Made by a program: the position numbers and the translations under genes | Source of the DNA: Heligmosomoides polygyrus polygyrus | Lineage: Eukaryota; Nematoda; Chromadorea; Rhabditida; Heligmosomidae | Reading direction: 5' to 3' | DNA: 64,000 bases | NCBI GenBank assembly: GCA_947396885.1 | Contig: OX377206.1 | Coordinates: forward strand, 46,297,631-46,361,630 | In this document: positions 10,986-23,600 of the stretch, piece after piece | Layout: each line of letters begins with the position of its first letter | Position numbering within the stretch: the stretch's first letter is position 1 | Notes under the pieces: model-generated | Seen by the model: only the letters and a program-made list of their open reading frames with translations | Databases searched by the model: none | Told to the model about the DNA's origin: nothing

Positions 10986-11027
10986 ACATAAGTTGGACGA
11001 CGTCTAGGGCACGCCTTCTGAATCCCT
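10986..11027 (+). repeat. Monomer M4 (representative copy, 42 bp)
   Basis: It begins ACATAAGTTGGACGACGTCT, then AGGGCACGCC, TTCTGAATCCCT. The first bases vary with the class of the preceding M3: ATTACATAAGTTGG in the 250-bp units, ATTACGTAAGTTGG in short modules, ATTACGTAGGTGGG in the hairpin class and TTTCATAATTTGG in the 870-bp repeats. The right half is nearly constant. Confidence 0.9.
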
Positions 11028-11069
11028 ATGCACCTTGGACGACGTCTAGGGCACGCATTCAAAATCCCC
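11028..11069 (+). repeat. Monomer M5 (representative copy, 42 bp)
   Basis: It begins ATGCACCTTGGACGACGTCT, then AGGGCACGCATTC, AAAATCCCC. A single A/G difference just after the core (CTAGAGCACG versus CTAGGGCACG) distinguishes successive 250-bp units and makes a usable marker in the homogeneous arrays. The core-to-core distance to the next monomer is 43 bp. Confidence 0.9.
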
Positions 11070-11111
11070 GACTCACGAAGGACGACGTCTAGGGTAGCCT
11101 TCTGAATGCTG
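11070..11111 (+). repeat. Monomer M6 (representative copy, 42 bp)
   Basis: It begins GACTCACGAAGGACGACGTC, then TAGGGTAGCC, TTCTGAATGCTG. It has CACGAAGG where the other types have a CGTTGG-like sequence, and TAGGGTAGCC is one base shorter than TAGGGCACGCC. The endings GAATGCTG, AAATGCTG and GAATGCTC identify different super-repeat contexts. The ending GCTC is found mainly after the 870-bp-type six-monomer block. Confidence 0.9.
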
Positions 11112-13223
11112 ACGCACGTTGAACGACGTCCAGTGTTCGCCTTTTGAATCTCTACCCATGCTGGGCGACGTCTGCGGCATTTCTTCTGAACCGTGACATA
11201 CGTTGAACGACGTCTAGCTCCCCCTCCTAATTATTACATAAGTTGGACGACGTCTAGGGCACGCCTTCTGAATCCCTATGCACCTTGGACGACGTCTAGA
11301 GCACGCATTCAAAATCCCCGACTCACGAAGGACGACGTCTAGGGTAGCCTTCTGAATGCTGACGCACGTTGAACGACGTCCAGTGTTCGCCTTTTGAATC
11401 TCTACCCACGCTGGGCGACGTCTGCGGCATTTCTTCTGAACCGTGACATACGTTGAACGACGTCTAGCTCCCCCTCCTAATTATTACATAAGTTGGACGA
11501 CGTCTAGGGCACGCCTTCTGAATCCCTATGCACCTTGGACGACGTCTAGGGCACGCATTCAAAATCCCCGACTCACGAAGGACGACGTCTAGGGTAGCCT
11601 TCTGAATGCTGACGCACGTTGAACGACGTCCAGTGTTCGCCTTTTGAATCTCTACCCATGCTGGGCGACGTCTGCGGCATTTCTTCTGAACCGTGACATA
11701 CGTTGAACGACGTCTAGCTCCCCCTCCTAATTATTACATAAGTTGGACGACGTCTAGGGCACGCCTTCTGAATCCCTATGCACCTTGGACGACGTCTAGA
11801 GCACGCATTCAAAATCCCCGACTCACGAAGGACGACGTCTAGGGTAGCCTTCTGAATGCTGACGCACGTTGAACGACGTCCAGTGTTCGCCTTTTGAATC
11901 TCTACCCACGCTGGGCGACGTCTGCGGCATTTCTTCTGAACCGTGACATACGTTGAACGACGTCTAGCTCCCCCTCCTAATTATTACATAAGTTGGACGA
12001 CGTCTAGGGCACGCCTTCTGAATCCCTATGCACCTTGGACGACGTCTAGGGCACGCATTCAAAATCCCCGACTCACGAAGGACGACGTCTAGGGTAGCCT
12101 TCTGAATGCTGACGCACGTTGAACGACGTCCAGTGTTCGCCTTTTGAATCTCTACCCACGCTGGGCGACGTCTGCGGCATTTCTTCTGAACCGTGACATA
12201 CGTTGAACGACGTCTAGCTCCCCCTCCTAATTATTACATAAGTTGGACGACGTCTAGGGCACGCCTTCTGAATCCCTATGCACCTTGGACGACGTCTAGA
12301 GCACGCATTCAAAATCCCCGACTCACGAAGGACGACGTCTAGGGTAGCCTTCTGAATGCTGACGCACGTTGAACGACGTCCAGTGTTCGCCTTTTGAATC
12401 TCTACCCACGCTGGGCGACGTCTGCGGCATTTCTTCTGAACCGTGACATACGTTGAACGACGTCTAGCTCCCCCTCCTAATTATTACATAAGTTGGACGA
12501 CGTCTAGGGCACGCCTTCTGAATCCCTATGCACCTTGGACGACGTCTAGAGCACGCATTCAAAATCCCCGACTCACGAAGGACGACGTCTAGGGTAGCCT
12601 TCTGAATGCTGACGCACGTTGAACGACGTCCAGTGTTCGCCTTTTGAATCTCTACCCACGCTGGGCGACGTCTGCGGCATTTCTTCTGAACCGTGACATA
12701 CGTTGAACGACGTCTAGCTCCCCCTCCTAATTATTACATAAGTTGGACGACGTCTAGGGCACGCCTTCTGAATCCCTATGCACCTTGGACGACGTCTAGG
12801 GCACGCATTCAAAATCCCCGACTCACGAAGGACGACGTCTAGGGTAGCCTTCTGAATGCTGACGCACGTTGAACGACGTCCAGTGTTCGCCTTTTGAATC
12901 TCTACCCACGCTGGGCGACGTCTGCGGCATTTCTTCTAAACCGTGACATACGTTGAACGACGTCTAGCTCCCCCTCCTAATTATTACATAAGTTGGACGA
13001 CGTCTAGGGCACGCCTTCTGAATCCCTATGCACCTTGGACGACGTCTAGAGCACGCATTCAAAATCCCCGACTCACGAAGGACGACGTCTAGGGTAGCCT
13101 TCTGAATGCTGACGCACGTTGAACGACGTCCAGTGTTCGCCTTTTGAATCTCTACCCACGCTGGGCGACGTCTGCGGCACTTCTTCTGAACCGTGACATA
13201 CGTTGAACGACGTCTAGCCCCCC

Positions 13224-13248
13224 CCCACCTAATCATTACGTAGGTGGG
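13224..13248. repeat. Inverted repeat marking the end of the lead-in super-repeat
   Basis: CCCACCTA and TAGGTGGG flank the 9-base loop ATCATTACG. The 8-bp stem is perfect. It is the only inverted repeat of this class between 10.3 and 15.4 kb. Confidence 0.92.
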
Positions 13249-13363
13249 ACGACGTCTAGGGCACGCCTTCTGAATCCCTATGCACCTTGGACGACGTCTA
13301 GGGCACGCATTCAAAATCCCCGACTCACGAAGGACGACGTCTAGGGTAGCCTTCTAAATGCTG

Positions 13364-15615
13364 ACGCACGTTGAACGACGTCCAGTGTTCGCCTTTTGAA
13401 TCTCTACCCACGTTGGGCGACGTCTGCGGCACTTCTTCTGAACCGTGACATACGTTGAACGACGTCTAGCTCCCCCTCCTAATTATTACATAAGTTGGAC
13501 GACGTCTAGGGCACGCCTTCTGAATCCCTATGCACCTTGGACGACGTCTAGAGCACGCATTCAAAATCCCCGACTCACGAAGGACGACGTCTAGGGTAGC
13601 CTTCTGAATGCTGACGCACGTTGAACGACGTCCAGTGTTCGCCTTTTGAATCTCTACCCACGCTGGGCGACGTCTGCGGCATTTCTTCTGAACCGTGACA
13701 TACGTTGAACGACGTCTAGCTCCCCCTCCTAATTATTACATAAGTTGGACGACGTCTAGGGCACGCCTTCTGAATCCCTATGCACCTTGGACGACGTCTA
13801 GAGCACGCATTCAAAATCCCCGACTCACGAAGGACGACGTCTAGGGTAGCCTTCTGAATGCTGACGCACGTTGAACGACGTCCAGTGTTCGCCTTTTGAA
13901 TCTCTACCCACGCTGGGCGACGTCTGCGGCATTTCTTCTGAACCGTGACATACGTTGAACGACGTCTAGCTCCCCCTCCTAATTATTACATAAGTTGGAC
14001 GACGTCTAGGGCACGCCTTCTGAATCCCTATGCACCTTGGACGACGTCTAGGGCACGCATTCAAAATCCCCGACTCACGAAGGACGACGTCTAGGGTAGC
14101 CTTCTGAATGCTGACGCACGTTGAACGACGTCCAGTGTTCGCCTTTTGAATCTCTACCCATGCTGGGCGACGTCTGCGGCATTTCTTCTGAACCGTGACA
14201 TACGTTGAACGACGTCTAGCTCCCCCTCCTAATTATTACATAAGTTGGACGACGTCTAGGGCACGCCTTCTGAATCCCTATGCACCTTGGACGACGTCTA
14301 GAGCACGCATTCAAAATCCCCGACTCACGAAGGACGACGTCTAGGGTAGCCTTCTGAATGCTGACGCACGTTGAACGACGTCCAGTGTTCGCCTTTTGAA
14401 TCTCTACCCACGCTGGGCGACGTCTGCGGCATTTCTTCTGAACCGTGACATACGTTGAACGACGTCTAGCTCCCCCTCCTAATTATTACATAAGTTGGAC
14501 GACGTCTAGGGCACGCCTTCTGAATCCCTATGCACCTTGGACGACGTCTAGGGCACGCATTCAAAATCCCCGACTCACGAAGGACGACGTCTAGGGTAGC
14601 CTTCTGAATGCTGACGCACGTTGAACGACGTCCAGTGTTCGCCTTTTGAATCTCTACCCACGCTGGGCGACGTCTGCGGCATTTCTTCTGAACCGTGACA
14701 TACGTTGAACGACGTCTAGCTCCCCCTCCTAATTATTACATAAGTTGGACGACGTCTAGGGCACGCCTTCTGAATCCCTATGCACCTTGGACGACGTCTA
14801 GAGCACGCATTCAAAATCCCCGACTCACGAAGGACGACGTCTAGGGTAGCCTTCTGAATGCTGACGCACGTTGAACGACGTCCAGTGTTCGCCTTTTGAA
14901 TCTCTACCCACGCTGGGCGACGTCTGCGGCATTTCTTCTGAACCGTGACATACGTTGAACGACGTCTAGCTCCCCCTCCTAATTATTACATAAGTTGGAC
15001 GACGTCTAGGGCACGCCTTCTGAATCCCTATGCACCTTGGACGACGTCTAGGGCACGCATTCAAAATCCCCGACTCACGAAGGACGACGTCTAGGGTAGC
15101 CTTCTGAATGCTGACGCACGTTGAACGACGTCCAGTGTTCGCCTTTTGAATCTCTACCCATGCTGGGCGACGTCTGCGGCATTTCTTCTAAACCGTGACA
15201 TACGTTGAACGACGTCTAGCTCCCCCTCCTAATTATTACATAAGTTGGACGACGTCTAGGGCACGCCTTCTGAATCCCTATGCACCTTGGACGACGTCTA
15301 GAGCACGCATTCAAAATCCCCGACTCACGAAGGACGACGTCTAGGGTAGCCTTCTGAATGCTGACGCACGTTGAACGACGTCCAGTGTTCGCCTTTTGAA
15401 TCTCTACCCACGCTGGGCGACGTCTGCGGCACTTCTTCTGAACCGTGACATACGTTGAACGACGTCTAGCCCCCCCCCACCTAATCATTACGTAGGTGGG
15501 ACGACGTCTAGGGCACGCCTTCTGAATCCCTATGCACCTTGGACGACGTCTAGGGCACGCATTCAAAATCCCCGACTCACGAAGGACGACGTCTAGGGTA
15601 GCCTTCTAAATGCTG
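13364..15615. repeat. Block A super-repeat alpha, 2252 bp, nine units
   Basis: It opens with a unit carrying ACGTTGGG and CGGCACTTC. The following units have M5 markers A, A, G, A, G, A, G, A, with CATGCTGGG in the fourth and eighth units. It closes with the 252-bp hairpin unit (hairpin at 15476) and AAATGCTG. The eighth unit also has CTAAACCG, shared with the equivalent unit before 13112. Confidence 0.9.
15476..15500. repeat. Inverted repeat marking the end of super-repeat alpha
   Basis: Same perfect 8-bp stem and 9-base loop as at 13224, exactly 2252 bp downstream. Confidence 0.92.
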
Positions 15616-18370
15616 ACGCACGTTGAACGACGTCCAGTGTTCGCCTTTTGAATCTCTACCCACGTTGGGCGACGTCTGCGGCACTTCTTCTGAACCGTGA
15701 CATACGTTGAACGACGTCTAGCTCCCCCTCCTAATTATTACATAAGTTGGACGACGTCTAGGGCACGCCTTCTGAATCCCTATGCACCTTGGACGACGTC
15801 TAGAGCACGCATTCAAAATCCCCGACTCACGAAGGACGACGTCTAGGGTAGCCTTCTGAATGCTGACGCACGTTGAACGACGTCCAGTGTTCGCCTTTTG
15901 AATCTCTACCCACGCTGGGCGACGTCTGCGGCATTTCTTCTGAACCGTGACATACGTTGAACGACGTCTAGCTCCCCCTCCTAATTATTACATAAGTTGG
16001 ACGACGTCTAGGGCACGCCTTCTGAATCCCTATGCACCTTGGACGACGTCTAGAGCACGCATTCAAAATCCCCGACTCACGAAGGACGACGTCTAGGGTA
16101 GCCTTCTGAATGCTGACGCACGTTGAACGACGTCCAGTGTTCGCCTTTTGAATCTCTACCCACGCTGGGCGACGTCTGCGGCATTTCTTCTGAACCGTGA
16201 CATACGTTGAACGACGTCTAGCTCCCCCTCCTAATTATTACATAAGTTGGACGACGTCTAGGGCACGCCTTCTGAATCCCTATGCACCTTGGACGACGTC
16301 TAGGGCACGCATTCAAAATCCCCGACTCACGAAGGACGACGTCTAGGGTAGCCTTCTGAATGCTGACGCACGTTGAACGACGTCCAGTGTTCGCCTTTTG
16401 AATCTCTACCCATGCTGGGCGACGTCTGCGGCATTTCTTCTGAACCGTGACATACGTTGAACGACGTCTAGCTCCCCCTCCTAATTATTACATAAGTTGG
16501 ACGACGTCTAGGGCACGCCTTCTGAATCCCTATGCACCTTGGACGACGTCTAGAGCACGCATTCAAAATCCCCGACTCACGAAGGACGACGTCTAGGGTA
16601 GCCTTCTGAATGCTGACGCACGTTGAACGACGTCCAGTGTTCGCCTTTTGAATCTCTACCCACGCTGGGCGACGTCTGCGGCATTTCTTCTGAACCGTGA
16701 CATACGTTGAACGACGTCTAGCTCCCCCTCCTAATTATTACATAAGTTGGACGACGTCTAGGGCACGCCTTCTGAATCCCTATGCACCTTGGACGACGTC
16801 TAGGGCACGCATTCAAAATCCCCGACTCACGAAGGACGACGTCTAGGGTAGCCTTCTGAATGCTGACGCACGTTGAACGACGTCCAGTGTTCGCCTTTTG
16901 AATCTCTACCCACGCTGGGCGACGTCTGCGGCATTTCTTCTGAACCGTGACATACGTTGAACGACGTCTAGCTCCCCCTCCTAATTATTACATAAGTTGG
17001 ACGACGTCTAGGGCACGCCTTCTGAATCCCTATGCACCTTGGACGACGTCTAGAGCACGCATTCAAAATCCCCGACTCACGAAGGACGACGTCTAGGGTA
17101 GCCTTCTGAATGCTGACGCACGTTGAACGACGTCCAGTGTTCGCCTTTTGAATCTCTACCCACGCTGGGCGACGTCTGCGGCATTTCTTCTGAACCGTGA
17201 CATACGTTGAACGACGTCTAGCTCCCCCTCCTAATTATTACATAAGTTGGACGACGTCTAGGGCACGCCTTCTGAATCCCTATGCACCTTGGACGACGTC
17301 TAGGGCACGCATTCAAAATCCCCGACTCACGAAGGACGACGTCTAGGGTAGCCTTCTGAATGCTGACGCACGTTGAACGACGTCCAGTGTTCGCCTTTTG
17401 AATCTCTACCCATGCTGGGCGACGTCTGCGGCATTTCTTCTGAACCGTGACATACGTTGAACGACGTCTAGCTCCCCCTCCTAATTATTACATAAGTTGG
17501 ACGACGTCTAGGGCACGCCTTCTGAATCCCTATGCACCTTGGACGACGTCTAGAGCACGCATTCAAAATCCCCGACTCACGAAGGACGACGTCTAGGGTA
17601 GCCTTCTGAATGCTGACGCACGTTGAACGACGTCCAGTGTTCGCCTTTTGAATCTCTACCCACGCTGGGCGACGTCTGCGGCATTTCTTCTGAACCGTGA
17701 CATACGTTGAACGACGTCTAGCTCCCCCTCCTAATTATTACATAAGTTGGACGACGTCTAGGGCACGCCTTCTGAATCCCTATGCACCTTGGACGACGTC
17801 TAGGGCACGCATTCAAAATCCCCGACTCACGAAGGACGACGTCTAGGGTAGCCTTCTGAATGCTGACGCACGTTGAACGACGTCCAGTGTTCGCCTTTTG
17901 AATCTCTACCCACGCTGGGCGACGTCTGCGGCATTTCTTCTGAACCGTGACATACGTTGAACGACGTCTAGCTCCCCCTCCTAATTATTACATAAGTTGG
18001 ACGACGTCTAGGGCACGCCTTCTGAATCCCTATGCACCTTGGACGACGTCTAGAGCACGCATTCAAAATCCCCGACTCACGAAGGACGACGTCTAGGGTA
18101 GCCTTCTGAATGCTGACGCACGTTGAACGACGTCCAGTGTTCGCCTTTTGAATCTCTACCCACGCTGGGCGACGTCTGCGGCACTTCTTCTGAACCGTGA
18201 CATACGTTGAACGACGTCTAGCCCCCCCCCCCCACCTAATCATTACGTAGGTGGGACGACGTCTAGGGCACGCCTTCTGAATCCCTATGCACCTTGGACG
18301 ACGTCTAGGGCACGCATTCAAAATCCCCGACTCACGAAGGACGACGTCTAGGGTAGCCTTCTAAATGCTG
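15616..18370. repeat. Block A super-repeat beta, 2755 bp, eleven units
   Basis: The first eight units have the same marker order as alpha, including CATGCTGGG in units four and eight. Two additional 250-bp units then precede the hairpin-bearing unit, whose C tract is three bases longer (255 bp). The simplest relation to alpha is gain or loss of a 500-bp dimer. Confidence 0.9.
18231..18255. repeat. Inverted repeat marking the end of super-repeat beta
   Basis: Same stem and loop, 2755 bp after the alpha copy. The preceding C tract is three bases longer than in the other two marker units. Confidence 0.92.
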
Positions 18371-20621
18371 ACGCACGTTGAACGACGTCCAGTGTTCGCC
18401 TTTTGAATCTCTACCCACGTTGGGCGACGTCTGCGGCACTTCTTCTGAACCGTGACATACGTTGAACGACGTCTAGCTCCCCCTCCTAATTATTACATAA
18501 GTTGGACGACGTCTAGGGCACGCCTTCTGAATCCCTATGCACCTTGGACGACGTCTAGAGCACGCATTCAAAATCCCCGACTCACGAAGGACGACGTCTA
18601 GGGTAGCCTTCTGAATGCTGACGCACGTTGAACGACGTCCAGTGTTCGCCTTTTGAATCTCTACCCACGCTGGGCGACGTCTGCGGCATTTCTTCTGAAC
18701 CGTGACATACGTTGAACGACGTCTAGCTCCCCCTCCTAATTATTACATAAGTTGGACGACGTCTAGGGCACGCCTTCTGAATCCCTATGCACCTTGGACG
18801 ACGTCTAGAGCACGCATTCAAAATCCCCGACTCACGAAGGACGACGTCTAGGGTAGCCTTCTGAATGCTGACGCACGTTGAACGACGTCCAGTGTTCGCC
18901 TTTTGAATCTCTACCCACGCTGGGCGACGTCTGCGGCATTTCTTCTGAACCGTGACATACGTTGAACGACGTCTAGCTCCCCCTCCTAATTATTACATAA
19001 GTTGGACGACGTCTAGGGCACGCCTTCTGAATCCCTATGCACCTTGGACGACGTCTAGGGCACGCATTCAAAATCCCCGACTCACGAAGGACGACGTCTA
19101 GGGTAGCCTTCTGAATGCTGACGCACGTTGAACGACGTCCAGTGTTCGCCTTTTGAATCTCTACCCATGCTGGGCGACGTCTGCGGCATTTCTTCTGAAC
19201 CGTGACATACGTTGAACGACGTCTAGCTCCCCCTCCTAATTATTACATAAGTTGGACGACGTCTAGGGCACGCCTTCTGAATCCCTATGCACCTTGGACG
19301 ACGTCTAGAGCACGCATTCAAAATCCCCGACTCACGAAGGACGACGTCTAGGGTAGCCTTCTGAATGCTGACGCACGTTGAACGACGTCCAGTGTTCGCC
19401 TTTTGAATCTCTACCCACGCTGGGCGACGTCTGCGGCATTTCTTCTGAACCGTGACATACGTTGAACGACGTCTAGCTCCCCCTCCTAATTATTACATAA
19501 GTTGGACGACGTCTAGGGCACGCCTTCTGAATCCCTATGCACCTTGGACGACGTCTAGGGCACGCATTCAAAATCCCCGACTCACGAAGGACGACGTCTA
19601 GGGTAGCCTTCTGAATGCTGACGCACGTTGAACGACGTCCAGTGTTCGCCTTTTGAATCTCTACCCACGCTGGGCGACGTCTGCGGCATTTCTTCTGAAC
19701 CGTGACATACGTTGAACGACGTCTAGCTCCCCCTCCTAATTATTACATAAGTTGGACGACGTCTAGGGCACGCCTTCTGAATCCCTATGCACCTTGGACG
19801 ACGTCTAGAGCACGCATTCAAAATCCCCGACTCACGAAGGACGACGTCTAGGGTAGCCTTCTGAATGCTGACGCACGTTGAACGACGTCCAGTGTTCGCC
19901 TTTTGAATCTCTACCCACGCTGGGCGACGTCTGCGGCATTTCTTCTGAACCGTGACATACGTTGAACGACGTCTAGCTCCCCCTCCTAATTATTACATAA
20001 GTTGGACGACGTCTAGGGCACGCCTTCTGAATCCCTATGCACCTTGGACGACGTCTAGAGCACGCATTCAAAATCCCCGACTCACGAAGGACGACGTCTA
20101 GGGTAGCCTTCTGAATGCTGACGCACGTTGAACGACGTCCAGTGTTCGCCTTTTGAATCTCTACCCACGCTGGGCGACGTCTGCGGCATTTCTTCTGAAC
20201 CGTGACATACGTTGAACGACGTCTAGCTCCCCCTCCTAATTATTACATAAGTTGGACGACGTCTAGGGCACGCCTTCTGAATCCCTATGCACCTTGGACG
20301 ACGTCTAGGGCACGCATTCAAAATCCCCGACTCACGAAGGACGACGTCTAGGGTAGCCTTCTGAATGCTGACGCACGTTGAACGACGTCCAGTGTTCGCC
20401 TTTTGAATCTCTACCCACGCTGGGCGACGTCTGCGGCATTTCTTCTGAACCGTGACATACGTTGAACGACGTCTAGCTCCCCCTCCTAATTATTACATAA
20501 GTTGGACGACGTCTAGGGCACGCCTTCTGAATCCCTATGCACCTTGGACGACGTCTAGAGCACGCATTCAAAATCCCCGACTCACGAAGGACGACGTCTA
20601 GGGCACGCCTTCTGAATGCTG
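18371..20621. repeat. Block A super-repeat gamma, nine units, no terminal hairpin unit
   Basis: It opens like alpha and beta (ACGTTGGG, CGGCACTTC, marker order A, A, G, A with CATGCTGGG, G, A) and then continues A, G, A. It does not end in a hairpin unit; instead it switches through a TAGGGCACGCC M6 into class C repeats. The G, A, A, G, A tail resembles the period of the array at 24.6-27.9 kb. Confidence 0.87.
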
Positions 20622-23600
20622 ACGCACGTTGAACGACGTCCAGTGTTCGCCTTTTGAATCTCTACCCACGTTGGGCGACGTCTGCGGCATTTCTTCTGAA
20701 CCGTGACATACGTTGAACGACGTCTAGCCCCCCCACCTAATCATTACGTAGGTGGGACGACGTCCAGGGTACGTCTTCTGAATGCTGACGCACGTTGAAC
20801 GACGTCCAGGGTTCGCCTTTTGAATGCTGACGCACGTTGAACGACGTCCAGTGTTCGCCTTTTGAATCTCTGCCCACGTTGGGCGACGTCTGCGGCATTT
20901 CTTCTGAATCTGAGGTAGTTGAACGACGTCTAGCCCCCCCCCCTAGTCATTTCATAATTTGGACGACGTCTAGGGCACGCCTTCTGAATCCCTATGCACC
21001 TTGGACGACGTCTAGGGCACGCATTCAAAATCCCCGACTCACGAAGGACGACGTCTAGGGTAGCCTTCTGAATGCTCACGCACGTTGAACGACGTCCAGT
21101 GTTCGCCTTTTGAATCTCTACCCACGCTGGGCGACGTCTGCGGCATTTCTTCTGAACCGTGACATACGTTGAACGACGTCTAGCTCCCCCTCCTAATTAT
21201 TGCATAAGTTGGACGACGTCTAGGGCACGCCTTCTGAATCCCTATGCACCTTGGACGACGTCTAGGGCACGCATTCAAAATCCCCGACTCACGAAGGACG
21301 ACGTCTAGGGTAGCCTTCTAAATGCTGACGCACGTTGAACGACGTCCAGTGTTCGCCTTTTGAATCTCTACCCACGCTGGGCGACGTCTGCGGCACTTCT
21401 TCTGAACCCTGACGTACGTTGAACGACGTCTAGCTCCCCCCTAATCATTACGTAAGTTGGACGACGTCTAGGGCACGCCTTCTGAATGCTGACGCACGTT
21501 GAACGACGTCCAGTGTTCGCCTTTTGAATCTCTACCCACGTTGGGCGACGTCTGCGGCATTTCTTCTGAACCGTGACATACGTTGAACGACGTCTAGCCC
21601 CCCCACCTAATCATTACGTAGGTGGGACGACGTCCAGGGTACGTCTTCTGAATGCTGACGCACGTTGAACGACGTCCAGGGTTCGCCTTTTGAATGCTGA
21701 CGCACGTTGAACGACGTCCAGTGTTCGCCTTTTGAATCTCTGCCTACGTTGGGCGACGTCTGCGGCATTTCTTCTGAATCTGAGGTAGTTGAACGACGTC
21801 TAGCCCCCCCCCCCTAGTCATTTCATAATTTGGACGACGTCTAGGGCACGCCTTCTGAATCCCTATGCACCTTGGACGACGTCTAGGGCACGCATTCAAA
21901 ATCCCCGACTCACGAAGGACGACGTCTAGGGTAGCCTTCTGAATGCTGACGCACGTTGAACGACGTCCAGTGTTCGCCTTTTGAATCTCTACCCACGTTG
22001 GGCGACGTCTGCGGCATTTCTTCTGAACCCTGACGTACGTTGAACGACGTCTAGCCCCCCCCCCCCACCTAATCATTACGTAGGTGGGACGACGTCTAGG
22101 GTACGCCTTCTGAATCCCTATGCACCTTGGACGACGTCTAGGGCACGCCTTCTGAATCCCTATGCACCTTGGACGACGTCTAGGGCACGCATTCAAAATC
22201 CCCGACTCACGAAGGACGACGTCTAGGGTAGCCTTCTAAATGCTGACGCACGTTGAACGACGTCCAGTGTTCGCCTTTTGAATCTCTACCCACGCTGGGC
22301 GACGTCTGCGGCACTTCTTCTGAACCCTGACGTACGTTGAACGACGTCTAGCTCCCCCCTAATCATTACGTAAGTTGGACGACGTCTAGGGCACGCCTTC
22401 TGAATGCTGACGCACGTTGAACGACGTCCAGTGTTCGCCTTTTGAATCTCTACCCACGTTGGGCGACGTCTGCGGCATTTCTTCTGAACCGTGACATACG
22501 TTGAACGACGTCTAGCCCCCCCCACCTAATCATTACGTAGGTGGGACGACGTCCAGGGTACGTCTTCTGAATGCTGACGCACGTTGAACGACGTCCAGGG
22601 TTCGCCTTTTGAATGCTGACGCACGTTGAACGACGTCCAGTGTTCGCCTTTTGAATCTCTGCCCACGTTGGGCGACGTCTGCGGCATTTCTTCTGAATCT
22701 GAGGTAGTTGAACGACGTCTAGCCCCCCCCCTAGTCATTTCATAATTTGGACGACGTCTAGGGCACGCCTTCTGAATCCCTATGCACCTTGGACGACGTC
22801 TAGGGCACGCATTCAAAATCCCCGACTCACGAAGGACGACGTCTAGGGTAGCCTTCTGAATGCTCACGCACGTTGAACGACGTCCAGTGTTCGCCTTTTG
22901 AATCTCTACCCACGCTGGGCGACGTCTGCGGCATTTCTTCTGAACCGTGACATACGTTGAACGACGTCTAGCTCCCCCTCCTAATTATTGCATAAGTTGG
23001 ACGACGTCTAGGGCACGCCTTCTGAATCCCTATGCACCTTGGACGACGTCTAGGGCACGCATTCAAAATCCCCGACTCACGAAGGACGACGTCTAGGGTA
23101 GCCTTCTAAATGCTGACGCACGTTGAACGACGTCCAGTGTTCGCCTTTTGAATCTCTACCCACGCTGGGCGACGTCTGAGGCACTTCTTCTGAACCCTGA
23201 CGTACGTTGAACGACGTCTAGCTCCCCCCTAATCATTACGTAAGTTGGACGACGTCTAGGGCACGCCTTCTGAATGCTGACGCACGTTGAACGACGTCCA
23301 GTGTTCGCCTTTTGAATCTCTACCCACGTTGGGCGACGTCTGCGGCATTTCTTCTGAACCGTGACATACGTTGAACGACGTCTAGCCCCCCCACCTAATC
23401 ATTACGTAGGTGGGACGACGTCCAGGGTACGTCTTCTGAATGCTGACGCACGTTGAACGACGTCCAGGGTTCGCCTTTTGAATGCTGACGCACGTTGAAC
23501 GACGTCCAGTGTTCGCCTTTTGAATCTCTGCCCACGTTGGGCGACGTCTGCGGCATTTCTTCTGAATCTGAGGTAGTTGAACGACGTCTAGCCCCCCCCC

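Larger units (their letters stand above)
10613..13363. repeat. Block A lead-in super-repeat
   Basis: Eleven units ending in the hairpin-bearing unit at 13112-13363. The M5 marker order is A, G, A, G, A, G, A, A, G, A, then the hairpin unit. CATGCTGGG occurs in the units at 11112 and 11612, and CTAAACCG in the last unit before the hairpin unit. The tail matches the tail of the next super-repeat. Confidence 0.88.
10613..20621. repeat. Block A: homogeneous 250-bp HOR array, about 40 units
   Basis: Units of exactly 250 bp, except the first (249, EcoRI variant), three hairpin-bearing units (252, 252 and 255 bp) and the last (251 bp, TAGGGCACGCC in M6). Differences between units are mostly restricted to the A/G marker in M5, CATGCTGGG in M2 and CTAAACCG in M2. 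Three hairpin units divide the array into super-repeats of 2252 and 2755 bp plus flanking parts. It is the longest homogeneous stretch in the window. Confidence 0.95.

Noticed and set aside
10613..20621. CRISPR-like regular repeats
   Set aside because: There are no unique spacers: the sequence between any two repeated stretches is itself repeated in every unit. Unit sizes and the absence of cas genes also argue against it.
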